From: Hahella sp. HNIBRBA332
GTDB lineage: Bacteria; Pseudomonadota; Gammaproteobacteria; Pseudomonadales; Oleiphilaceae
Direction: 5' to 3'
Assembly: GCF_030719035.1 (NCBI RefSeq)
Contig: NZ_CP132203.1
Span: 3,924,501-3,988,500, forward strand
Length of the DNA: 64,000 nt
The notes below the pieces were generated by a model. It was given only the letters and a program-made list of their open reading frames with translations. It ran no database searches and was not told the DNA's origin. The translations under genes and the position numbers were made by a program. Positions 36,815-44,680 of this stretch are shown piece by piece. Every line of letters starts with the position of its first letter. Position 1 is the stretch's first letter.

Positions 36815-37717
36815 TCAGGAGCGAGGATGGTGTTTCGAATGTAGTTGTTGTAGCCGCGCCTTGGCTACATGGGTGTATATCTGGGTAGTAGACAAGTCGC
36901 TATGCCCAAGAAGCAGTTGAACAACGCGCAAGTCCGCACCATGATTCAACAAGTGTGTAGCGAATGCGTGACGAAGCGTATGCGGCGTTATGTTCTTAGC
37001 AATTCCACTACGCGACGCGTACAGCTTGATACGATACCAAAAGGTTTGTCTCGTCATTTCCCCGCCACGCAAACTGGGGAAAAGGACGCCATCCTCTCGC
37101 CCCCCTGTTAATTGAGGCCGAACACCTTTGATATAGACCTCCAATTGCTCTATCGCATGCTCACCCAGAGGAGTCAACCTCTCTTTATCCCCCTTTCCGA
37201 CAACACGCAACACCCCCTGCCTCAAGTTAACCTGATATAACTGAAGCCCAACCAGCTCGGATACTCGCAACCCACTGGCGTACAACACCTCCAACATCAC
37301 TTTATCGCGAGCCTCAATAGGTAGCGAAACATCCGGCTCAGTCAACAGCAGCTCAACTTCCGCCTCAGACATTGCGCCCGGCAATAGCCGCCCCACCTTG
37401 GGATGCTCAATCCGTAACGTTGGATCATCCTGAACAACCCCCTCCCTTAGCAGATAGCGGTAGAACTTTCGTAACGTCGACAACATACGAGCTGACGAAG
37501 CACTCTTCGCGCCTTGCTGCATGCGGACGGCCAAAAAAGAAAACAAATCCTCCCGGGAAGCCTCAACCAGCGTTCGCCCCTTTCTCTCCAGCCATTCCGC
37601 CAAGCGAACAAGATCAGACCGATAGGACATTCTTGTATTTTCAGACAGCCCCTGCTCCAGCCACAGCATTTCTATGAATCTATCTATAACTTCCTGGCAA
37701 GCCTGCGAAAAATCCAT
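36815..37717 (-). CDS. xerD: site-specific tyrosine recombinase XerD
   Basis: With XerC resolves chromosome dimers at dif under FtsK control. The 300-residue protein has a SAM-like N-terminal domain (FIEMLWLEQGLSENTRMSYRSDL) and a catalytic domain with Arg in SGLRVSELVGL, HTLRHAFATHLL and the nucleophilic Tyr in STTQIYTHV. The ATG at 37717 has GGGGGTGAT upstream; a GTG three codons earlier is less likely. No dif site was seen nearby. Confidence 0.95.
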   Translation of the reverse strand: MDFSQACQEVIDRFIEMLWLEQGLSENTRMSYRSDLVRLAEWLERKGRTLVEASREDLFSFLAVRMQQGAKSASSARMLSTLRKFYRYLLREGVVQDDPTLRIEHPKVGRLLPGAMSEAEVELLLTEPDVSLPIEARDKVMLEVLYASGLRVSELVGLQLYQVNLRQGVLRVVGKGDKERLTPLGEHAIEQLEVYIKGVRPQLTGGREDGVLFPSLRGGEMTRQTFWYRIKLYASRSGIAKNITPHTLRHAFATHLLNHGADLRVVQLLLGHSDLSTTQIYTHVAKARLQQLHSKHHPRS

Positions 37718-37758
37718 CCCAATCACCCCCTACCAAACCACCACTTTTGACCACAAAC

Positions 37759-37787
37759 AAAAAAGGGTGGTCAAATGACCACCCTTT
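37759..37787 (-). terminator. intrinsic terminator of the rpsP-rimM-trmD-rplS operon
   Basis: An 11-bp stem (37762-37772 and 37777-37787) with a four-base loop, followed on the minus strand by six T (complement of 37759-37764). It begins 23 bases after the rplS stop. The plus strand reads ACCCTTTCC after the stem, a poor tail. A strong terminator for the minus strand. Confidence 0.88.
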
Positions 37788-37809
37788 CCTGAAAGGACCA
37801 AAGCCAGAA

Positions 37810-38166
37810 TTAATCCAGCTTTTCTTTGATACGAGCAGCCTTACCGCTGAGATCACGAAGATGATACAGCTTGGCTTTGCGAACGTCGCCACGACGCTTA
37901 ACATTGATGCTGTCAACCAAACGACTGTGAGTCTGGAAAGTTCTCTCCACACCAACGCCATATGAAACTTTACGAACAGTAAAAGAGGAGTTCAGACCAC
38001 GATTTCTTTTTGCGATCACAACACCTTCGAAAGCCTGCAGACGCTCACGAGAGCCTTCTACCACCTTCACACTTACAGTTACTGTATCACCCGGAGCAAA
38101 CTCTGGGATTTCTTTAGTCATTTGCTCAGCTTCAAGCTGGCTAATGATTGTGTTTTTGCTGCTCAT
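37810..38166 (-). CDS. rplS: 50S ribosomal protein L19
   Basis: Protein at the 30S-50S interface. The 118 residues contain the usual PGDTVTVSVKVVEG and ERTFQTHSRLVDSI; basic C-terminus. Last gene of the rpsP-rimM-trmD-rplS operon and directly followed by its terminator. Confidence 0.98.
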   Translation of the reverse strand: MSSKNTIISQLEAEQMTKEIPEFAPGDTVTVSVKVVEGSRERLQAFEGVVIAKRNRGLNSSFTVRKVSYGVGVERTFQTHSRLVDSINVKRRGDVRKAKLYHLRDLSGKAARIKEKLD

Positions 38167-38195
38167 GGCTCGCTCCTAACTAATCCGAAGTAATC

Positions 38196-38945
38196 CTACG
38201 TTTCTGATATTAACTGCCCGCGCTGCAACTCTTGTATGATTTGAGCCTCTTCTTCGGATAGCTCACGCTGCTCGAGCAAATCGGGTCTGCGCTGAAGCGT
38301 TCTAAGCAAAGACTGCTCTAATCTCCAACGCCTAATTTTTTCATGATTGCCACTCAACAAAACCTCCGGAACTCGCTTATCGCGGTATACCTCCGGCCTC
38401 GTATAATGAGGACAATCCAGCAAGCTATTCTCGAAAGAGTCCTGCTCAGCAGACTCATTGTGACCGAGCACCCCTGGAGCAAGCCGAGAAACACTATCGA
38501 TAATAGCCATCGCGGCAATCTCGCCACCGCTAAGAACAAAGTCACCCAAAGACCACTCTTCGTCGACTTCATCCTCAATTAATCTTTCATCAATCCCTTC
38601 GTAACGACCACACAGAAGAATTAAACCAGGGGCGCTTAAAGCCGAACGAACCAAAGCTTGATCTATTCGTCTTCCCTGAGGAGACAGATAGATAACTTTA
38701 CTCCCCACAGGAGCCACAGATTTCGCCGCCTTCAATGCAGCTTCTAATGGCTCCACCTTCATCAGCATCCCAGGACCACCACCATAGGGCCTGTCATCTA
38801 CCGTGCGATAGTTATCGGTTGCGTAATCCCTGGGGTTCCAACAGCGGACGTCTATCGAGCTCTGCTTTATAGCCTTGCCCACCACACCAAAGTCGGTAAC
38901 CGACTTCAGCATTTCCGGAAATAAAGTTATGACGCCAAACCACAC
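38196..38945 (-). CDS. trmD: tRNA (guanine-37-N1)-methyltransferase TrmD
   Basis: SAM-dependent SPOUT enzyme that makes m1G37 in tRNAs, preventing frameshifts. The 249 residues have the trefoil-knot SAM loop (YLSPQGRR and LLCGRYEGIDERL), the catalytic Asp region (DFVLSGGE) and a basic C-terminal domain. I chose the GTG at 38945, one base after the rimM stop, since homologues start WFGVITLFPEM; the frame stays open nine codons upstream to a TTG. Confidence 0.95.
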   Translation of the reverse strand: MWFGVITLFPEMLKSVTDFGVVGKAIKQSSIDVRCWNPRDYATDNYRTVDDRPYGGGPGMLMKVEPLEAALKAAKSVAPVGSKVIYLSPQGRRIDQALVRSALSAPGLILLCGRYEGIDERLIEDEVDEEWSLGDFVLSGGEIAAMAIIDSVSRLAPGVLGHNESAEQDSFENSLLDCPHYTRPEVYRDKRVPEVLLSGNHEKIRRWRLEQSLLRTLQRRPDLLEQRELSEEEAQIIQELQRGQLISET

Positions 38946-38946
38946 C

Positions 38947-39468
38947 TTAGAAATCCGGATCCCAGTCAACAACCATTAAATTCTTATCCAAGTCAATATT
39001 CTCTATAAATTGACCCGGCAAGTAAGGAATTAGCCGCTCACGCTTATCAATGCTTTCCGCATATCCTGTAACGACGAGCACATCATTAGCGCCGGTTTCA
39101 ATCAAATGACTCACCCGCCCTATATTAACCCCTTCAGAGGTAAAAACAGTGAGCCCTTCCAATTGACGCCAGTAGTATTCACCCTCTTCCAAAACAGGAA
39201 GCTCTGACACCTCAATTTCAATCTGACTGCCAACATAGCTCATTGCCAGATCTCGATCATCCACATCAGCGAGCGCAATTACGATCCCTTTGCCCTGAGA
39301 CTTCCCAGATCGTAGCTTTGCGCATGAGCGACTCGCATCTTCGCGCACCAACTCCCAATTAGCGTACCGAAGCATGTTCTCCGGCGGCGACGTGAAAGAG
39401 TGAACCTTCAGCCAGCCTTTTACGCCATACACACCGACGATCTTGCCTATGCAAATTTTCTCACTCAT
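38947..39468 (-). CDS. rimM: ribosome maturation factor RimM
   Basis: 30S maturation factor that binds S19. The 173 residues have an N-terminal RimM domain (IVGVYGVKGWLKVHSF) and a C-terminal PRC barrel (EYYWRQLEGLTV to LIPYLPGQFIENIDLDKNLMVVDWDPDF). Between rpsP and trmD with one-base spacing to trmD. Confidence 0.96.
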   Translation of the reverse strand: MSEKICIGKIVGVYGVKGWLKVHSFTSPPENMLRYANWELVREDASRSCAKLRSGKSQGKGIVIALADVDDRDLAMSYVGSQIEIEVSELPVLEEGEYYWRQLEGLTVFTSEGVNIGRVSHLIETGANDVLVVTGYAESIDKRERLIPYLPGQFIENIDLDKNLMVVDWDPDF

Positions 39469-39489
39469 CGGCGTGTTTCACCAACCAGC

Positions 39490-39729
39490 TTAAGCGCTGG
39501 CCTTCACCAAATCACGAACGCGATCAGACATCTGGGCTCCACGCTCAACCCAGAACTGCAGACGCTCTGCGTCCACACGAATACGCTCGTCGTTACCACG
39601 CGCAGTGGGGTTGAAGAAGCCCACACGCTCGATGAAACGGCCGTCACGGGCGTTTCTGCTGTCAGTCACATTAAGGTGATAAAAAGGACGTTTCTTTGAA
39701 CCGCCACGCGCTAGTCGAATTGTAACCAT
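39490..39729 (-). CDS. rpsP: 30S ribosomal protein S16
   Basis: 79 residues. Begins VTIRLARGGSKKRPFYHLNVTDSRN, typical of S16. I chose the ATG at 39729; the frame stays open 38 codons upstream, but homologues start MVTIRL. First gene of the operon with rimM, trmD and rplS. Confidence 0.97.
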   Translation of the reverse strand: MVTIRLARGGSKKRPFYHLNVTDSRNARDGRFIERVGFFNPTARGNDERIRVDAERLQFWVERGAQMSDRVRDLVKASA

Positions 39730-39791
39730 CTCAGTTTGAATCCTGTTGTAAAAAAACCAATGTTGTTGGCTCAACACCTGAAAGGGCGCAT

Positions 39792-39820
39792 ATTCTACGC
39801 AATAATTCAAGCATTGAAAA
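39792..39820 (-). promoter_or_regulatory. predicted sigma-70 promoter of the rpsP operon
   Basis: On the minus strand TTTTCA (39820-39815), 17 bases, TAGAAT (39797-39792). Transcription would start near 39785, with a leader of about 55 bases before the rpsP ATG. The leader has a short inverted repeat (TGTTG and CAACA) and a run of seven T before the start codon. Read by eye from the consensus. Confidence 0.5.
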
Positions 39821-39856
39821 CCTTTTTGTTTACTCTCTGACAATTAGACGTCAGAA

Positions 39857-41239
39857 CTACCTCATACGCCCCATTGGAGGCATTCCTCCACCAGGCGGCA
39901 TCATACCTCCCATGCCTCGCATCATATTCATGACGCCACCTTTCTTACTGAACTTTTTCATCATCTTCTGCATTTGCTTGTGCTGCTTAAGGAGGCGATT
40001 TACATCCTGAATTTGCAGCCCCGATCCAGTCGCTATACGGCGCTTACGCGAATTGCTTATCACATCAGGAAATCTTCTTTCATGAGGAGTCATTGAGTTT
40101 ATCAATGCCTCCATATGCACAAACATTTTGTCATTCATGTGCTGCTGAGCTACCTGGGAGATTTGCCCCATTCCCGGCAGCTTATCCAGCATACCCGCCA
40201 TACCGCCCATGTTTTTCATCTGCTGCAGCTGGTCGCGAAAATCTTCCAGATCAAAGGATTTACCCTTAATGACCTTTTTGGCGAGCTTTTCCGCCTTTTT
40301 CTTATCGAGATTGCGCTCAGCCTCTTCAATAAGAGAAAGAACATCTCCCATGCCAAGGATTCTTGACGCAACCCGGTCTGGATGGAATGGCTCCAGGGCG
40401 TCGACCTTTTCCCCCATACCCATAAACTTAATGGGCTTACCGGTGATCGAACGAACAGACAAAGCCGCACCGCCACGAGCATCGCCATCCGCCTTTGTCA
40501 AAATCACACCAGTTAAAGGCAGAGCATCATTGAATGCCTTGGCGGTATTCGCCGCATCCTGCCCCGTCATGGCGTCAACAACAAAAAGAGTCTCAATCGG
40601 ATTGACTGCAGCATGTAGACGCTTGATCTCGGACATCATATCCGCGTCAATATGCAAACGCCCCGCTGTATCGACTATCACCACGTCATTGAAGCGCTTG
40701 CGCGCCTCAGCGATTGCCGCACTTGCGATATCAACGGGGTCCTGGTCAGCAGTGCTTGGGAAGAAGTTAACCCCAACATCCCCGGCCAACGTTTCCAGCT
40801 GCTTAATAGCAGCAGGGCGGTAAACGTCCGCACTCACAACCATGACAGACTTCTTGCGACGCTCCTTTAAAAACCGCGCCAGCTTACCTACAGAAGTCGT
40901 CTTACCAGCGCCCTGCAGGCCCGCCATCAAAATTACAGCCGGAGGCTGGCAATTGAGATTTAAGTCTTCATTCGCCTGCCCCATGACGGCGATAAGCTCA
41001 TTCTGCACAACACGAATAAACTCTTGCCCCGGCGTCAGGCTGCGCATCACGTCCTGACCTACGGCCTTCGCTTTAACGCTATCTACGAATTCTTTTACGA
41101 CGGGGAGAGCAACATCCGCCTCCAGCAAAGCCATGCGAACTTCCCTGAGAGTGTCCTTGATGTTGTCTTCAGTTAGTTTCGCCTGGCCGGTAATCTTTTT
41201 TAGGCTGTCGGACAACCTTTCCGTCAGACTATCAAACAT
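39857..41239 (-). CDS. ffh: signal recognition particle protein Ffh
   Basis: GTPase subunit of the signal recognition particle; with 4.5S RNA it targets membrane proteins to FtsY. The 460 residues have the N domain (about 1-85), G domain with GLQGAGKTTSVGKLARF, VDTAGRLH and TKADGDARGG, and a Met-rich M domain (330-460, with RKRRIATGSG and repeated MGGM) that binds signal sequences and RNA. Lies upstream of rpsP. The 4.5S RNA gene is not in this window. Confidence 0.97.
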   Translation of the reverse strand: MFDSLTERLSDSLKKITGQAKLTEDNIKDTLREVRMALLEADVALPVVKEFVDSVKAKAVGQDVMRSLTPGQEFIRVVQNELIAVMGQANEDLNLNCQPPAVILMAGLQGAGKTTSVGKLARFLKERRKKSVMVVSADVYRPAAIKQLETLAGDVGVNFFPSTADQDPVDIASAAIAEARKRFNDVVIVDTAGRLHIDADMMSEIKRLHAAVNPIETLFVVDAMTGQDAANTAKAFNDALPLTGVILTKADGDARGGAALSVRSITGKPIKFMGMGEKVDALEPFHPDRVASRILGMGDVLSLIEEAERNLDKKKAEKLAKKVIKGKSFDLEDFRDQLQQMKNMGGMAGMLDKLPGMGQISQVAQQHMNDKMFVHMEALINSMTPHERRFPDVISNSRKRRIATGSGLQIQDVNRLLKQHKQMQKMMKKFSKKGGVMNMMRGMGGMMPPGGGMPPMGRMR

Positions 41240-41486
41240 ATAGCGTTCCCCTTAATAATCAGGTATGTCGTAAAAGGGCTTGGATTATATCCAACCCTAC
41301 GGCATACTTCATCTAACAAATGGACCCAGCCGAAACCTATTTTTCCAACTCTTTGTTTATCAGGCGACTTTCGGCGCTTTAAAGTAAGCGCAAGAATAAG
41401 CCAAAGCGCCTCATTTCCATAGGCAAAGACAGCAACCAGCAGGGCCAATACAGCTAACACACCCCAGCCGACATGACTGACATTTA

Positions 41487-42293
41487 ATGAGCGTTGTCAC
41501 CCTTAGCATAGTCGCTACTGTTTTTTACACTATCGCCACAGCCTTTCAATACGCTGTTTATGAAGGTAAAACGCCTCAACGCCCGCACTTAGCTGGAGCC
41601 ATGGGTTTTCTAGCCGTCGCAGCGCACGCAGTTAGCGTCTGGCTGCTGAGCTCAACCTCTCTCGGCGCGGACTTTGGCTTTTTCAAAATCATCTCAATAA
41701 TCAGTCTATTTCTTAGCGCCTTAATTGTTTCATTCGCCTACATCAAACCCGTACATAACCTAAAGCTGCTAATTTACCCAATAGCAATAGTAACAGTCAT
41801 CGCCGCCGTCAGCTTCAAAGGGCCCACTCAGGTGGTAGAGCCTGGGCATGTAGGACTCATGGCTCATATCACCTTATCGGTCATTGCATACTCCGTATTC
41901 AGTCTGGCCGGGTTACAAGCCTTTCTTCTCTACGCCCAAAACAAGCAGCTGAAATCTCATATGACCGGCCGGCTAGTCAAAGCGCTCCCCCCCCTTCAAA
42001 CCACCGAAGATATTTTATTTGAGATGATTTGGACAGGCTTGATCCTTCTCACTCTGGCGATAGTAACTGGCAGCTTCTTTGTCGAGGATTTGTTTGCACA
42101 ACATTTGGCCCACAAGACAGCGCTTTCGATTCTATCCTGGCTAATCTTCGCCCTCTTGGCGATTGGTCGTAACTTATGGGGCTGGAGAGGCCTGCTTGCC
42201 GCCAGACTAACAATTGGCGGATGCTTGCTGCTGGCCTTAGGGTTTCTAGGCAGCAAGATCGCTTTAGAGTTTATCATTCAACCTCAAATCTGA
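41487..42293 (+). CDS. cytochrome c assembly family membrane protein (YpjD/CcsA-like)
   Basis: 268 residues with about eight predicted membrane segments over the whole length. The region near residue 125 (HVGLMAHITLSVIAYSVFSLAGLQAF) and ALLAIGRNLWGWRG near 232 are typical of the inner-membrane CcsA/YpjD-type cytochrome c assembly family. The usual ffh neighbour in gammaproteobacteria, sometimes called ypjD. No heme-lyase or other ccm gene nearby, so the family's biochemical role here is unclear. Confidence 0.88.
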   Translation: MSVVTLSIVATVFYTIATAFQYAVYEGKTPQRPHLAGAMGFLAVAAHAVSVWLLSSTSLGADFGFFKIISIISLFLSALIVSFAYIKPVHNLKLLIYPIAIVTVIAAVSFKGPTQVVEPGHVGLMAHITLSVIAYSVFSLAGLQAFLLYAQNKQLKSHMTGRLVKALPPLQTTEDILFEMIWTGLILLTLAIVTGSFFVEDLFAQHLAHKTALSILSWLIFALLAIGRNLWGWRGLLAARLTIGGCLLLALGFLGSKIALEFIIQPQI

Positions 42294-42359
42294 TCTTGAC
42301 ACGCATCCACGCGTTTCTATGATGACTTCGTAATCACAACAAATGGTTTAACGCTCCCC

Positions 42360-43658
42360 TTGAACGACTTATCCACCACCTTTCTACTCGTTGTTTTAAT
42401 CATCCTGATAGCCCTTTCTGGATTTTTTTCCGGCTCAGAGACAGGGATGATGACGCTAAATCGATACCGTTTAAGGCACATGGCCAAAAACGGACACAAA
42501 GGCGCCAAACGCGCCAATGCCTTACTACAACGGCCAGACCAGCTGATTGGCGTCATCCTGATTGGCAATAACTTTGTCAACATATCCGCATCAGCAATCG
42601 CCACTCTTGTCGCCACCCGCCTATGGGGAGATCTTGGCCTTGCAATCGCCACCACTGCATTAACAATAACGGTCCTGGTTTTTTCTGAGGTAACCCCCAA
42701 AACACTCGCCGCCCTCTACCCAGAACGAGTAGCGTTCCCCGCTTCAGTGGCGCTAGTTCCTTTATTGAAGCTCCTCTACCCCTTTGTATGGTGCGTCAAT
42801 CTTGCCTCCAACTCGCTATTGCGTCTATTTGGAGTCACTGAATCTCAGGCCGGCTCTGATCACCTGTCTCGCGAAGAACTGCGCACTCTGGTTCACGAGG
42901 CGGGAGTCCGCATCCCAAAACGACACAGACAAATGCTCCTAAGCATTCTGGACCTAGAGAAAGTCACCATAGAGGACATCATGATCCCACGAAATGAAAT
43001 TACGGGGGTCGACATAGAGGACGACATCGATGAGATTGTCGAACAACTAAGATCAGCTCAACACACCCGGCTGCCCGTCTACCGGGGAGACATAAACAAC
43101 ATTATAGGCATCCTCCATCTCCGCAATGCCGCCAAATTTCTCACTCAGAATGAGATCAACAAGGCGATGATCATGCAAAGTTGCCGGGAGCCCTACTTCA
43201 TTCCAGAAGGCACCCCGCTTAACACTCAGCTGTTTAACTTCCAGAAAGAAAAACGGCGAATTGCGGTCGTCGTAGATGAATACGGGGACGTACAGGGAAT
43301 AGCCACCCTGGAAGATATACTGGAAGAAATTGTCGGCGAGTTTACCACCGATATCGCCGCCGCCAGCCCAGACATTACACCAATGGACGATAACCGTTAC
43401 ATGATCGACGGCTTTGCGACGATTCGCACGATCAACAAAATACTGGGATGGAGACTGCCCACCGACGGCCCCAAAACGCTAAACGGACTGATCATTGAGC
43501 TACTTGAAACCATCCCAGAAAATCCCACCTGTCTAAAGCTGCATGGGTACAATGTGGAAATCAAACAGGTCAAAGACAATGTCGTCAAAGCCGCAATAGT
43601 CCATGATCCATTTGCCCCCCCAAAGAGCAGCAAGAAGAAAAAGGCCGCCCAACAGTAG
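42360..43658 (+). CDS. CNNM/CorC (HlyC/CorC) family transport-related protein, YfjD-like
   Basis: Probable divalent cation (Mg or Co) transport protein. The 432 residues have an N-terminal DUF21 (CNNM) membrane domain of about four segments (SGFFSGSETGMMTLN and IGVILIGNNFVNI), a CBS pair (about 205-335; DIMIPRNEI) and a C-terminal CorC/HlyC domain (about 350-430). The start appears to be a TTG at 42360 (residues begin NDLSTTFLLVVLI). It directly follows the YpjD-like gene by 66 bases, as in many relatives. Confidence 0.9.
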   Translation: MNDLSTTFLLVVLIILIALSGFFSGSETGMMTLNRYRLRHMAKNGHKGAKRANALLQRPDQLIGVILIGNNFVNISASAIATLVATRLWGDLGLAIATTALTITVLVFSEVTPKTLAALYPERVAFPASVALVPLLKLLYPFVWCVNLASNSLLRLFGVTESQAGSDHLSREELRTLVHEAGVRIPKRHRQMLLSILDLEKVTIEDIMIPRNEITGVDIEDDIDEIVEQLRSAQHTRLPVYRGDINNIIGILHLRNAAKFLTQNEINKAMIMQSCREPYFIPEGTPLNTQLFNFQKEKRRIAVVVDEYGDVQGIATLEDILEEIVGEFTTDIAAASPDITPMDDNRYMIDGFATIRTINKILGWRLPTDGPKTLNGLIIELLETIPENPTCLKLHGYNVEIKQVKDNVVKAAIVHDPFAPPKSSKKKKAAQQ

Positions 43659-43830
43659 AATATTCCGCGCCGGAAACCCACTTAAATCAACTTCCGGCGC
43701 CCCTCCATATGCAGTTAGCGAATAAAAAAAAACCACTTAAAAGATCAAAATATAAGCTACTTCTTGACTAAAAATAGCTGGAACACTATGAAGTAATAGT
43801 GACCATAAAAATAAGAAGGAGGCTTCCTAT

Positions 43831-44433
43831 ATGATCCTGGGCCACACGTTAGGTCTTTTTACGCATCCCGATCAGGAATGGCTGTCAATACGCGAAGAGC
43901 GCGCCACAACCGGGCGACTGTACGTACAACACACGCTATTACTGGCCTTAATTCCAACCATTGCCGCCTATATCGGCTCCACGCAAGTGGGCTGGGCCAT
44001 TGGCAGCGAAGAAACCGTCAAGCTAACGCAAGTCAGCGCCTTTAACCTGTGCGCGCTTTTCTACGTGGCGATGCTGTCCGGAATCTATATTCTGGGCAAA
44101 TTCATCGACTTCATGGCAATTACTTATGGTGTAGACAAAAATGCGCCCAGAGGCATTGAGCTGGCTGCATACGCAGCGACACCATTATTTATCATGGGAG
44201 CTATAGCCGTTTACCCCAATATTTGGGTAGACATGTTCGCAGGATTAGTAGGGGTATCTTACTCTGTATACCTTCTTTACGAAGGTCTACCGATTTTGAT
44301 GAAAATCCCCAAAGAAAGAGGCTTCATGTTCGCCACAAGCGTTCTGACTGTTGGCCTGGTCATGCTTGTAGCTTTGATCGCCACCAGTGTAGTAATTTGG
44401 AGCGTTGGCATCGGTCCAGTTTATACGAACTGA
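43831..44433 (+). CDS. YIP1 family inner-membrane protein
   Basis: 200 residues with five hydrophobic segments, starting MILGHTLGLFTHPDQEW, the usual YIP1/DUF1282 start in gammaproteobacteria. AAGGAGG lies ten bases upstream, so translation should be strong. Function unknown in bacteria. It stands alone in its direction with a hairpin downstream. Confidence 0.88.
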   Translation: MILGHTLGLFTHPDQEWLSIREERATTGRLYVQHTLLLALIPTIAAYIGSTQVGWAIGSEETVKLTQVSAFNLCALFYVAMLSGIYILGKFIDFMAITYGVDKNAPRGIELAAYAATPLFIMGAIAVYPNIWVDMFAGLVGVSYSVYLLYEGLPILMKIPKERGFMFATSVLTVGLVMLVALIATSVVIWSVGIGPVYTN

Positions 44434-44451
44434 AGCTATTAACGCCCTTAC

Positions 44452-44484
44452 CAAGGCGGTCGACCCTAGGGTGCGACCGCCTTG
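44452..44484. repeat. hairpin with nested palindrome after the YIP1 gene
   Basis: Perfect 11-bp arms (CAAGGCGGTCG at 44452-44462 and CGACCGCCTTG at 44474-44484). The loop itself contains a palindrome (ACCCTAGGGT). It starts 19 bases after the YIP1 stop. Neither flank has a T tract, so it is not a standard intrinsic terminator; it may be a 3'-end stabiliser. Confidence 0.55.
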
Positions 44485-44680
44485 AATTGACCGAAATGAT
44501 GCAATCCCGCCCCGGATGGCAAGACTGTTTTAGTAACTTATGGTAGATTTTTGTATATAAAGCCGTAAAATGGACGGCAATTATTATAACGACTCACCGC
44601 CGAACTCATACCCAAAAAAATAACAATATCTGTTGTCAGCTTGTTTTTGACGCCCCATTTGGGTGCAACAGGAGAAGTTT

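Noticed and set aside
41224..41460. 78-codon minus-strand frame upstream of ffh
   Set aside because: It overlaps the ffh start and its hydrophobic beginning does not look like a signal peptide of a real small protein. Weak support only.
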